The position numbers and the translations under genes were made by a program. Shown piece by piece: positions 10,439 through 23,477 of a stretch of DNA of 64,000 bases. The notes beneath the pieces are model-generated. The model did no database searches. It was given only the letters and a program-made list of their open reading frames with translations, and was not told where the DNA came from. Location: assembly GCA_949361645.1 (NCBI GenBank), contig OX442427.1, forward strand, positions 5,754,757 through 5,818,756, written 5' to 3'. This DNA comes from Spongilla lacustris (taxonomy: Eukaryota > Porifera > Demospongiae > Spongillida > Spongillidae). Position 1 is the stretch's first letter; every line of letters starts with the position of its first letter.

Positions 10439-12135
10439 ATGGAGCAGCGGTCCGAAGGTGAGATCGAGAGCTCAGGTACATGTAGTAGTAGTTAGTTAGT
10501 ACTGCCAAGCGGAAGTGTAAAAGTGTTGTTTGATGTCGCGTACGCTCTCCTTCTAGTATGTGACCTCACATTTGGCAGCGTTTACCTTGAAGCTGGCTAT
10601 TGTTTATGGAGTTCGAGCACAATACTCATTTAATACGTCACTATTAAGTATATTGGATAGTTCAAGCCCATTGTTTCAGGCTTTCAGCCGGCCATAAAAG
10701 TTGTACTTTAGTCTTATGTACGTTATCCTTGCATAAATAATTTTTAACTCTTCGGGCGCCGGTCGCCGGTGCATTGTACAATGTACATGTATTGTATATT
10801 ATGTTTGCATATCACTCAAGTTTACTCCACAATCTGTCAATTGCTGATTAATACTTGCGTTAGTCATCAAAAATGTGCCCACTTAGCATTAGTCTCTTCC
10901 CCAGGCCGTATTTGTATACTAAATTGCGGGGGTGGAATCACACGCGCACGTGAGCACACAACTCACTATCACGCTACATGTACTGATAATATGCAAGCAC
11001 CATGCTTATTGCATGTACGCTTCGGTCTGGCTCAAGTTGTGCCGATTATATAATTAGTTTACATGTATGTTCGTTAAAATTATTTCTTTTTCCCGACGGA
11101 ATAATTCTTAATGAAAAGAAACTGATCGGCACAACTCGAGAATCGGCAACCTTCCGACACGATTTTGCTGCCTTCATTTTTCACATCTGGTATATATTTG
11201 ATTCAATAGGATTGTTTGGAGCAGAATTGGATGCCATCCCAGATCAGAACCGATCAGTAAGTAGATTAATGGTTATATATAATTCTCACTGAATTGTGTT
11301 AACTAACAGGTGTACAATGGCTTTTTGTGTGTATTCATTGTGGTTTGGCAACTAAGTGATGTTAGTAACTCATGTTCGTATATCAGCTTCCAATCAATAA
11401 CACTTATAGTATTATTTAACATCTGTCATTGCTTACAGGCTTATATTCAGTGGATGAACAAGCACTTGGAGACACAGCACAAAAGCTGGCAGGATGTCAT
11501 GACATCACTACAAGGTGGAGGTACCATCATCCAAGCACTTGCTGTGAGTCAGCCCACATACCTCCTCCCTCTGACCTCCCATATCTCCCCTGACCTCACA
11601 TACCCCCTCCCCTGACCTCACATACCCTCCTCCCCTGACCTCACATACCTCCTCCCCTGACCTCACATACCTCCTCCCTGACCTCACATGCCTCCTCCCC
11701 TGACCTCACACACCTCCTCCCCTGACCTCACATACCTCCTCCCCTTTGACACTCACCTTGGGGGATGTGCCAATCCTTAATTGTAGGGAATGGTTGGTTT
11801 GTGATGCCATAGATTTCCACAGCACCATTTCGATATCACACTCTCACATATATACCACACTTCAGAATGCCTCAGGACAGATTGCACCTAAATACAGCCT
11901 CAAGCCCAAACTTCACATACAGCGCCTTGATAACTGGATGAAGGCTTGCGAGTTCATGAAAAGCATTGGAATTAATGTCAAAGGAATTGAACCAGCTGGT
12001 AAGAAAACCCTATTCCCTGATACGTGCATGTGTATCACATGATCCTTGTGCCTAGACCTGGCCGAAGGCTCAGAGCCTGCTGTATGCAGCATGTTCAGCA
12101 GTATTGTCAAGTGGCAAGACTCCCTCATCAAGTAG
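10439..12135 (+). CDS. Small stand-alone CH-domain protein
   Basis: Exons 10439-10475 (or 10439-10457), 11210-11256, 11439-11543, 11866-11998 and 12056-12135 join in phase to 133 aa (or 127 aa). The protein starts MEQRSEG, passes through LFGAELDAIPDQNRS, then consists of one CH domain (AYIQWMNKHL ... LQ/QRLDNWMKACEFMKSIGIN ... DLAEGSEPAVCSMFSSIVKW) and stops with TAG after SLIK. Two donors in exon 1 (GTGAGA at 10458, GTACAT at 10476) are both phase 1, so both isoforms are possible. Exon a is identical to that of the upstream ankyrin-CH gene; exon b is partly diverged. Role is unknown; single CH domains typically bind cytoskeletal or signalling partners. Confidence 0.68.
11570..11750. repeat. 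CCTCC/TGACCTC-rich minisatellite, copy 2
   Basis: Homologous to the array at 8565-8740, with about eight units, in the matching intron of the stand-alone CH gene. Confidence 0.85.
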
Positions 12136-12910
12136 TATAATACACACACACATTTAGGTACTATGTTTTGTTTCTTGCATTATAATTATTCATTGTCTTA
12201 GTTTGGGAACCAGACTATTATGTGGGAGTTTGCTGTATGCAAGCCATGCCAGCATATAGTGATGATTATGTACTTAATGCATACATACAGTACGTGTCCA
12301 TGCATGCACCCATCAGGTCATGCAATAATAATATGCATTTATATTCTTGGAACGTACATTTTTATATAATTAATTTGCAGTCCTTCGATAAGGAAGGCAA
12401 TAAGATCAGCTTTTAATTCGTGTCATTGGTCTGATGGGGTCCTGATAGACAAGGCTACCAGTGAGAATATAAACGGCAGCTTTCTGCTCTGCAGGAATCC
12501 CAATGGTACTCACTTTAATCAATTTAAGGTCATGATATATACAAAACTGGTCACCACTGCATGGCCAGCTAGGTCAGCCTGTACCCTATAACCAGGACAT
12601 TTGCATGGTCATGGGTAGTTGGCTAAACATACAAGTGATGCATGTGTTACATGTAAGTAACTGACCCCATGCAGGTCGTTTTGTGATAAGTCATCTGATC
12701 ACAGGAGGTCTTGTGATAAGTCGCATGATCCCTATTAAGTAATGCTGAGTCATCCAGCTAGATATGAAGTTATCGTCACCTGTTCATAATTCCATCAATA
12801 TTTTACCTGGAAGTCATCTAGGCAACAATTGCTTATAATCATTTTTAAGTACATTAACATTCTTCAATTAATGTGAACTGGCAAATAATTAAAGTTGGTG
12901 TGCATTATGT
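12136..12910. other. Convergent intergenic region between small CH gene and CHTF18
   Basis: AT-rich DNA without a supported gene. It contains a stray copy of the CAGGAGGTCTTGTGATAAGT repeat (about 12702-12721), which is also tandemly repeated at the CHTF18 stop codon. Confidence 0.6.
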
Positions 12911-12916
12911 TTTATT
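12911..12916 (-). terminator. AATAAA polyadenylation signal for CHTF18
   Basis: TTTATT on the + strand, that is AATAAA in the CHTF18 sense, about 80 nt past the CHTF18 stop codon. A canonical hexamer at a plausible distance; cleavage site not visible. Confidence 0.5.
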
Positions 12917-12944
12917 TGACAAAATACATAATAAGACAAACAGG

Positions 12945-13010
12945 AGGTCTTGTGATAAGTCACGTGGTCACAGGAGGGCTTGTGATAAGTCACGTGATCA
13001 CAGGAGGTCT
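12945..13010 (-). repeat. Short tandem repeat overlapping the CHTF18 stop codon
   Basis: The last CHTF18 codons plus 3' flank (sense GACCTCCTGTGATCACGTGA) are repeated about 2.5 times as a roughly 31-bp unit running from the stop codon into the 3' UTR. Confidence 0.75.
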
Positions 13011-13356
13011 TGGACACGCACAGGACGTCTGACTGCATTGGAGTATCCTTCATTGTACTTGAACCACAAGGGATGGGTGGAGCCACTGTTCACGGCATTA
13101 GGGCCACCTGTTGTGTGCGATGTGGAAACAATTATAACCTAAAATTGACTATAGCTCTCAACAGTTGATACACTCCAGCGCTATAATGTTTTTTGTTATT
13201 GTTGTTGTTGTACATTAAAATGGGTGTGGCGGGGGTGTCTACAGTATTGTTGTTCCGTACAGTAACGTACACCAACCTGAGGACACACACTTCGACTTTG
13301 CCACTCGTCCAAAAAAGTCCATGGGCTGTTTCTAGAATGTTTGTGCACACACACAC

Positions 13357-13432
<76 letters not shown>

Positions 13433-16400
13433 ATGAAGGAGGACATCAAGCAAATACACATACTTCATCCTTTAGTTTCATCAGATGCTTTGCAGGTTTC
13501 ACTTCATCAGTTTCGCTTTGGAGTATTGCAGTTGAAACACTCTTGGACGCGGAGAGGGACTGAATGGTGGCTTTGGTGCCAGCAGCAGCAGCAGCAGCAG
13601 TGTTGAGAGCACCCAGGGCAGCAGTGTTTGGAGCAGTGGTATTGCTAAATGTTGTGAAATGTAAATTAGTAAATCTACCAAAAATTTCTACATGTACATA
13701 TATATTGCATGTATGATCATACTCAGTTACAGACCAGGTGTTGGTTTAAGAGGGCACCAGTTAAATTACAGCCTGAACTTACACTTCATTCATAGTTTGA
13801 ACTTTCTCCGCTCTTCGCAGCTTCTCTAGTTCAATCTGTGGGAGTGGTTAATGGTGGACAATATTTGTTTATTATTAGTTTTTAAAATTCATTTTTCATA
13901 TTATGCGAATACATGTGTACAATACAAGGGTTACAGGCAAAGCACAAAAACACAAATGAATATGTATACATGCACACAAAGCTATACGCATAACAAAATA
14001 ACTACACTAAACAAGAGGCTGCCTTGCAATCATTGCACAGGCATTGTACTTCTGCAATGCAATGGCTAGCCTTTGATATAGCCAGCAAGACACTGATGAG
14101 GCTGGCTGAACTGACCTGTTGGCCACCATTCTGGCCAGAGTCTTGAAAATTGGTACACTAGCTGTGCGCCAGCTACCAAAAGACTCAACAGCCAAAGGAA
14201 CAAAAAGTATATGTTGGACATCTAAACTTTGTTCGTACTTCTTTCCCATTTGTTCCTCATTATAATAATAATTTATCATAATTAATATAATTACACATTA
14301 CATACAAAAGGGCTAATAATAGTATACAGTGTATCTTCTACAATTGATCCTGATCGAGACAGGAATGCCCATGATTTGGCTCACATCAAAGCCAGGCTAC
14401 ATGTACATTGTAAGCCTGCCATACAATTGACAGGTGGCAAGAGACTTTGAGCAGTTTCCCCTGGTGGCTAGGCGAGTTGCAAGGCGTGACAGAGTCAAAT
14501 TAAAATTGTTCCAACTGCCTCCTCACTGCCACATGTCACTATATGACACTCCCAGGTTTATTTAAATTTCAGTTTCGATTCAATCAAATGTTACTCTCTC
14601 ATGGCATGTATACAACAGTTCCTATTTTGTTTTGTTGTAGAATACAAAAGATAAGTACATCAGACCCCCCCCCCCCCCCACACACACACAAAGCTGTATT
14701 CCATGATGAACTGAAAGCAGAATGATTCGTGATCAATGCTTACCACACTGTAGTTGCCTCACAATGGCAATAAACCACCCCCACCTCGTACATTAATGGC
14801 ATAAATAACAGGCCTGGGGGTGAGGCACTCATACCTCTCTGGATATCATTTGCTTTGCACTATACGACAGCTGCCTCTTCTGTGGTAGGCCTGGGAACCG
14901 GCACAGCTGCTCAATGTTACTGAAATGAAATGCGGCATCTTCATACACACGCAGTCAGGTGACACAAGCTTGTGCAGGCAGCAGCACAGTGGTAAAAAAA
15001 CACCACCACCACCAAGGTAAGAATCATTACAGCAGCTTTAATGTCTATTGTCCTGAATGTCCACCCGGGGGTACAATTGGACACCCAGGTGGACAGCAAA
15101 AAACGTTTTTGCAGTTCGGTCACGGAAGGGACACGGCTGCATTTAACGGTACTGGCTTACAGAACAAATCTTTTCAGGATTGGGCCGAGATAAGTAAGGC
15201 TTAAAACCTTTCGGTACTCGTAAAACGACCCGTGCTAGCGGACCTATCCATTACGCTCCGTGCATGCGGATCGGTCGGAGCGTAATGGATAGGTCCGCTA
15301 GCACAGGTCGTTTTACGAGTACCGAAAGGATTTAAGCCTTACTTATCTCGGCCCGATCCTGAAAAGACTTGTTCTGTAAGCCAGTACCGTTAATGTCTAT
15401 TGTCCTGAATGTCCACCCGGGGGTACTATTGTATACCCGGGTGGACAGCAAAAAAAGTTTTTGCTGTTCGGTCATGGAAGGGACCTAGTGGCATTTAACG
15501 GTACTGGCTTATAGTACACTGTATAAGTCTTTTCAGGATTGGGCCGAGATAAGCAAGGCTTAAATCCTTTTGGTACATGTAGAACGAGCTGTACTAGCGG
15601 ACCTATCCATTACGCTCCGCGCATGCGGATCAGTCAGAGCGTAATGGATAGGTCTGCTAGCACGGGTCGTTTTACGAGTACCAAAAGGACTTAAGCCTTA
15701 CTTATCTCGGCCCAATCCTGAAAAGACTTGTTCTGTAAGACAGTACCGTTAAATGCAGCCAGGTCCATTCCGTGACCGAACGGCAAAAACTTTTTTTGCT
15801 GTCCACCCGGGTGTCCAATTGTACCCCCGGGTGGACATTCAGGACAATAGACATTAAAGGGATGCATTTTATATATCTACAAACTGTGCATGTACCTAAA
15901 AGGGGCATAGCACATTCACTCACGGATCAAGGATATAGGTGTATTGACCATCAGGTCCCTTCTCCTGTCGGTAGGTGACCCCACAAGAGATCATGGTGTT
16001 CACCAGGTCGGTCAGCTGCTGCTTCTCTCTGGCGCTGTACAGCTGTATGCTCACCTGTAGGTATCAAGATGGGTGAAGATAAGCGAAGAAAGAAAAAAGA
16101 CGAAGTGAGAAAATAAAATTATACAGCGAAAGATAAATGGTGGGAGAAGGTACCGTAAAAGACGAAGTACACTTCCAACAAATGGGAACACACTGGTCCC
16201 TGTTTATCAAATTTGGATTTTCTGAGAGCATGCATTAAAATGTCCTCTCTACCAAATCATTGAAAATCTGGCTGCATGCCAGTCACTGACTGCCCTTCCT
16301 TTGAAGGTTAGACAACCTCTCCAGGACAAGCAAAAATTTTATTGAAGTGTACGTTTAATTATAAATGTTGGTGACTTATAATTCAGTGATGGATAATCGA

Positions 16401-19400
16401 CATGTCAGATTCATTTTGTCAGACTCCCTATGAATTAAAAAAAAAATTGCTCTTATTTTCATGGAAGCTGTCCCATGTACAGCATATGCATGTAACAACA
16501 GTATTGTCTAATTTGATCCCCACATATGATATAATCACAATCCCATTAAATTCTTCATTTTAAGAGCCAATAGAAATGAAATATTTTAGTTTCATTCTCA
16601 TATGGTTATGATCATATACACTTGGCTAGCTTGCACACATAGCCATATGAACATACATAACTGGATGCACTTTGGTTACATGGTTATAAATTACCAAAGG
16701 CCATTTTATTTATAGCTCAATCCCCCCCCCCCCCCCCCCATAGGCAGCTGACCAAAATAAAAATAGGTCTAATAGATTTGCACTATCTCCTCTTCCTACA
16801 ATTAACCTTGAACACACCCTTCCCTGTCCTGCTGATGCACCACACCCACCACAAGATCCCCACACAGTCAGAGCTACCATCTTAACCGACGTTCACGAGA
16901 AGGAAGAAATAATTTTAAAAGTGTTAGCTACACACACAATGTACATAAAATGAAGTTATGTGCAGAACACTAGATGTGTGAGGCACTGGTCAGGCCCGTA
17001 GCCAAGGGGCGATTGGTCGATTCCCCCTGTTCGATGCTTGAGTTCCACACCCTCTAAAAATTTTGCACCAGGCCCGAAGGTGACAGCACTCTCGCTTTTC
17101 GTATTTGGCTAAGCGTGAGTGGGACCCCCCCCCCCCCCCCCCCGTATATGACTATTCCCGCCTGACTTCCTGGCTATGGGCCTGGGCACTCACTGGTCTG
17201 AAAATAGGAGATATGATTTCCAAGAAGGGGGAGAGAAGGTCCACTGACAGGAGTGTGGAAGTGATGTACTGCTTGATGGAAGGTGGTAGCTCTGTCACGA
17301 GGGAGGTGATGAGATGTTGGTTCTGCTGGTGGTGCTGGAAGGCCTGCAGTGTGAGGGAAGGGGGAGGTGGTGTGGATTAAATAATGATGGGAGAACATTT
17401 GGGGAAATGACGGGGCGGGGGGGGGGGGGGGGGATGGGGAAATTACATGAGAACTAAGAAAATGGACTATACATGTACATGTATGTGTAGGCATACGTAT
17501 GGTGGCAAAGGTTGTATCAACACACCAAATGACAAAACGAAGAGAATGCACACATGTACAGTGCCTTTGTATATGTGTTACAGTTGTTGGGTAGTGTTTC
17601 ATACAGTTGTGTGTGTTTATGCTCTAATAAATATCTTTAGTCACACAAAATCTTGGATAAAATAGTGGCCAGTACTGCACATGCGAAACAGAAAAAATGC
17701 CTGCTTGGTACACATGAATTAATTAGGGCCTTCTCTTAATGCCAGTGTGTTTTCATTTTAAAAAGCAGGCATTTTTGTTTTGTGTATGCGGTACTGAATG
17801 CAATTCATTGGCTGTTACTTTACTATTTGTACCATCTCTTCCTACAAACAGCCTTGATCCAGAAGATGCCGACTATTGAATACACTCACCTCAAAGTCTG
17901 AGTGCGGGTACTTGATCTGTGGTTTTGCCAGTGAGGAGAAGAGGAAGTGGAAGGCGACGGGAAGAAATGGTTGGTATCGAACAAAGAGGTAGTCTTGGCA
18001 CTGGGAGATATGCCGCTGCACTATGTCGTGAAAGACAAGCCACTCCTGTCCCAAGGTGATCTGTCCACAGGAAGCACATGTTCATCACATGACATGTGAC
18101 ATGTGCACACAGGTAACGACGTGTTCATCACATGACATGTATGTGATATGTGCACACAGGTAACGACGTGTTCATCACATGACATGTATGTGATATGTGC
18201 ACACAGATAATGACGTGTTCATCACATGACATGTGCACACAGGTAATGATGTGTTCATCACATGACATGTGCACACAGTGAAGGTGTTCTCAAGTAAGTG
18301 CACCTAATCAGCCTTATATGCTCTTGTGGGTAAAATTTGATTTCAATCAATAAGGCTGACATGTAGAACATTCTTCTGTGTGTACAGTACCTACACATGT
18401 ACGCATAATGTACCTACACATGTACATGTGTGTATATGGTACTGTAGTACATACACATGCATGTATCGGGTAGTGTACCTACATATTGTAGTATGTACTG
18501 TACCTACACATGTACATGTGTGTATATGGTACTGTAGTACATACACATGCATGTATCGGGTAGTGTACCTACATATTGTAGTATGTACTGTACCTACACA
18601 TGTACAGGGTACTGTACCATGTATGCATTAAGCATGCACATCTGACTTACATTCTTCATATTGGGATCCCTGAACCGCATCAAAAGGTAGTTTTCAAACA
18701 ACCCTGTTGGAAAGCAAAGCATATAGACATGTACATGTATTATAGCATGTTTCATTACAGTCTTGGGAGTAAAAAATACACCTCACCATATTCTCCTCCC
18801 CTTATCACCATACATGTACATGTACATGTAACTAATTCTACTCTATCTTCCTTGTTACATGAATACTCATTCCCAGTACGTGTACATTGTACCTAATATT
18901 TCCTCTTCCCCAGTACATGTACCTAATCTCTCCTCTTCCCCAGTACCTACATGTAGTATCTCCTCTTCCCCAATACTTAATATCTCCTCTTCCCCAGTAC
19001 CTAATATCTCCTCTTCCCCAGTACTTAATATCTCCTCTACCCCAGTACCTAATATCTCCTCTTCCCCAGTACCTAATATGCCCTTGTTCCCACAAACCTT
19101 GAACAATCTTTTCGTACTCTCCAGTTGCCATGGTGGCAGAAAGCATCTGATGGAACCTGGAAGCACTAGCACTAAGCGATCTCTCCTCCCCAGATCCAGC
19201 ATCTGCAAATGACCCCCATTAATTTGAATGTATACTATACTGTACATGTACATTACGATTAATGTGTCACTGTTAATTATAATTAACTGCATGAAATTCA
19301 AATACATTTTAAACAGACTACAACACATTACATGATGGAAACACATGTATGCGTACGTTGGTGAACTTGATCACAATCATTGATCACGTCACATTTCAAC

Positions 19401-22400
19401 TTATCTGACCGATGATTAAAATGCTAACTGCAGGATATTGTTATACATACCAGGGATGTGAACACATTGGTTTGTTGACATAGAAAAACAACAAACCAAC
19501 GACAATACCTTTGGAAGTTGTACGTATAAAAACACAGTTTGATAATTTAAAATCACGAGTGATTCAAATGTGTTTGATTGTACAGCTCAAGCTCCTCCCT
19601 CACCCCACCCCCTTTTTGGTCGAATTATTAAACATTATGCGGGGGAGGGGCAGAATAAAGTAGTTGTACCCGACAACTAGTCTTGCCAGCCAGACGTACA
19701 TCAAAGTTCAACTGCATTGGGAACGAGGGACGTACGGCGGAAGTACTTCCAATGTACAACCCAGTCCAGTCAAAGTTTGATGTACATTTGGCTAGCGAGG
19801 CTACCCAACAACATACATGTCCTTTTGGGCTCTTAGATGAATGTGGTGCCCGCTTTCCATATTTGCTCCCTTGGGGGCCACATCCTGGTGCTTTGGCATC
19901 GTACAGGAACAACAAGCTTAGAGGTTTGCTACATGTAGGCACCACAGTAATGCATAGCATGCGGACCAATGGGCCGTCCATTTGTACAAGCAACTTGGAT
20001 GCATCCTTGAAGACAATCAGTGGGTCTTCTAAGAGCACGTTTGCTGCCAATCTTATCACCTTATGAATCTGCCTGGCTTTGTCTCCAGGAGATGAACCTC
20101 CACCTTGAGTGCACGAATGATAATTACGTACTAAAGTAATATTATTAGGACAAACACATATTTATTTCCATGTCATTCAAACACTAATGGTACCCCTGAT
20201 CAGAGCTCATACACTCGCTCACTCAAAGGTCAAGGTTGCTTATCAAGGGCAAAATGGGAGCAATGCTAATCCACAAATACTGCAGCAACTAAAGACCAAT
20301 ATATAGGTGATGTCACGTGAGTGCCCGTGCAAAATGGGGGCGGTACAAATGATAGCATCGTTGCTGCTGCTGCTGTTTTCAAAGCCACTGGAAGCCGCTC
20401 AATGCATGCCCGACAACGAGAACCCTTGCATCGCGATGTGCAACGGTACAACGTTCGACCTGACTAAAGTGTTCAACTATCCGTAAGTTTCGCATCTTGG
20501 ACTTGTGTTATAAAGTGCTGCCCGAACCTGCATCATAAACACCCAGCGTCAATATTACCGACCCTCGTGGATACTACTACCTGTTCAGTCCTTGCAAAGG
20601 GTACCCGTGTCCCAGCGGTGATCAACCAATCACTGACACGGCCGTAAGTCGCACGTAGCGAGAGCGAACTACGTCAGCTCAATTCCCTCCTTACCGCTTT
20701 CTCTCAGGTGTGTCAGAAGGCCGACCAATTTTACACGTGCGGGAGGATCGAGAAGCCCATCGTCCTATTCTCAGTGACGTACGACCCGTACCTTTTCCAG
20801 TTTCAGTATCCCTGGGGGGTCGACTGGAGGTGAGCGATAAGAAGCAGTTCTGGTTTGGAGTGCCGCAAAAGTTCTCAGGAAAAGGGAAATGTTTGACGAT
20901 CCCAAGTGAACTAAAACGACAAGCTTGAGGGTCCTAAGTGGTATCGTCCCCAGACCTACACGACGCTGTAAGCAATAATCGTTACGTCATGTGGGTCTTG
21001 GGACGAGATTAGGTGATAACAAAAATTCAAGTTTGGAATCGTCAAACACTTTTCAAGAATGAACGCAAACTGCGAAAAGTGAAAGGTTTACCTGTGGGGG
21101 AAAAGTTACATGACATGACATAATCCACTGGACTTCCCCTGCCTCGTAATTTTTACAAGTTTACAAGTGCATGGACATTGTTGGTTATGGAGTAACATCT
21201 ATGTTGATATACACGTGTGCTCACAAACATTGAACCATTATCACAAGAAGCAAACATGATCCGACACATGACACTCAACATGTACACATGACTGTGCACA
21301 AGAAGTGTGTGTGGGGGGGGGGGGGGGGGGGGAGGCATGGTCAAGGAATGTAGCTCTTCCAAAAGAACCATATTTAATGTTATCACATGGTGTTTTTTTT
21401 TGTTCATTGTACAGAATCTCAATGTTCACCTTTATCCCTGACCCAAACCAAGCTGTGCCCACCATCAAGTTCATATCAGAGGACCCTCTCCTCCAATACG
21501 TACGTTCATTGGCACTACTTATTATGCCTGTACCATGTTCCCCTTCCCATTATGCCTGTACCATGTTCCTCTTCCCATTATGCCTGTACCATGTTCCTCT
21601 TCCCATTATGCCTGTAACATGTTCCTCTTCCCATTATGCCTGTACCATGTTCCTCTTCTTATTATGCCTGTACCACGTATGTTCCTTTGACCATTATGCC
21701 TGTACCATGTTCCTCTTCCTATTATGCCTGTACCATGTTCCCCTTCCCATTATGCCTGTACCATGTATGTTCCTTTGACCATTATGCCTGTACCATGTTC
21801 CTCTTCCCATTATGCCTGTACCATGTTCCTCTTCCCTTAAATGCACACCCACAATTCATATTCAGAATTTTGAAGTCAGAGGGAAGTGTATTGGCCAACC
21901 TTACTGCAACACTGAACCATGAATTATATATACTATGACGTGTACACTGTGTATATATGTGTGTGCGTGCATATGTATGAACAAGTGTTGTTAACCAGAG
22001 GATTAAATTTTTGGATTCCAAGGAATGTGCCTGCCAGTCAAACAGTTACATATTCATAGGAAAAGGCTCTCTGCAAGGAGCTCACCAGATTGTGAATTTG
22101 ATCACAGAGGCCTTTGATTTGGTGATCACAGAGGCCTTTGATTTGGTGATCACAGAGGCCTTTGATTTGGTGATCACAGAGGCCTTTGATTTGGTGATCA
22201 CAGAGGCCTTTGATTTGGTGATCACAGAGGCCTTTGATTTGGTGATCACAGAGGCCTTTGATTTGGTGATCACAGAGGTCTTTGATTTGGTGATCACAGA
22301 GGCCTTTGATTTGGTGATCACAGAGGTCTTTGATTTGGTGATCACAGAGGTCTTTGATTTGGTGATCACAGAGGCATCTGGTTTGGTGATCACAGAGGCC

Positions 22401-23477
22401 TCTGATTTGGTGATCACAGAGGCCTCTGATTTGGTGATCACAGAGGCCTCTGATTTGGTGATCACAGATGCCTTTGATTTGGTGATCACAGAGGCCTTTG
22501 ATTTGGTGATTGATCACAGAGGCCTCTGATTTGGTGATCACAGCAACTACAAATTGTACACATACCTCTTATTCATGAGGTACAGGTTACGAGTGAAGTG
22601 GTAAGCATAGCACATTTGGCACCCTAGTAAATATCCACACAAAACAAATTATCACGTTGCACCAAGTGTTTTTAAATCGCATAAGTATTGGCCAGCGCAT
22701 GTGCATTGATGTACATGTATGGTGAAAAGGATGGCCCTTATGGATGGCTACGATGCATACATGACACACATGAGCTTTAAAAAAAAAAGGAATTAAATAA
22801 GGATTGTGTTGAACATTTTTTTTGTACTCGACAGCAATCAAACCACCTTGAGAACAGAAAACAAATTTTTGTTCCAAAGAATCATGACTACCTACTGTAC
22901 TGTATCCAAATTCAAAATTAGTGAGATACAAAAATAATAGATTCAGGATGGCTTACCCCAGACGGTACCCTGATGGCTTACCCCCAGACGGTACCCTGAT
23001 TGTTCACCCCCAGACAGTACCCTGATGGCTTACCCCCAGACGGTACCCTGATGGCTTACCCCCAGATGGTACCCTGATGGCTTACCCCCAGACGGTACCC
23101 TGATTGTTCACGCCCAGACAGTACCCTGATGGCTTACCCCCAGACGGTACCCTGATGGTTCACCCTGATGGCTTACCCCCAGACAGTACCCTGATTGTTC
23201 ACCCTGATGGCTTACCCCCAGACAGTACCCTGATAGCTTACCCTCAGATGGTACCCTGATTGTTCACCCTGATGGCTTACCCCCAGACAGTACCCTGATG
23301 GCTTACCCCCAGACAGTACCCTGATTGTTCACCCCCAGACAGTACCCTGATTGTTCACCCCCAGACAGTACCCTGATTGTTCACCCCCAGACAGTACCCT
23401 GATTGTTCACCCCCAGACAGTACCCTGATGGCTTACCCCCTGAGGCTGAGGCACTCAGACCCACCATCTCCTCCATC
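12998..23477 (-). CDS. CHTF18: CHTF18 exons 16-26 (C-terminal region)
   Basis: Exons 23437-23477, 19098-19202, 18651-18703, 17890-18060, 17194-17343, 15924-16054, 14835-14919, 13783-13835, 13464-13644, 13277-13331, 12998-13107. The 41-bp exon 23437-23477 is assigned from phase (2 in, 1 out) and because its product MEEMVGLSASASG joins smoothly to DAGSGEERS; it is the least certain. Other landmarks are TGEYEKIVQGLFENYL, RYQPFLPVAFHFLF, RPVSIQLYSAREKQQL, DPNIEQLCRFPGLP, an Ala-rich linker encoded by (CAG)n-like DNA, DFFGR, and the conserved C-terminal peptide ending RVQDLL. Confidence 0.85.

Noticed and set aside
22011..22541. 172-codon ORF with octapeptide ITEAFDLV
   Set aside because: 24-bp minisatellite; open because the unit is a multiple of three and stop-free, not because of coding selection.
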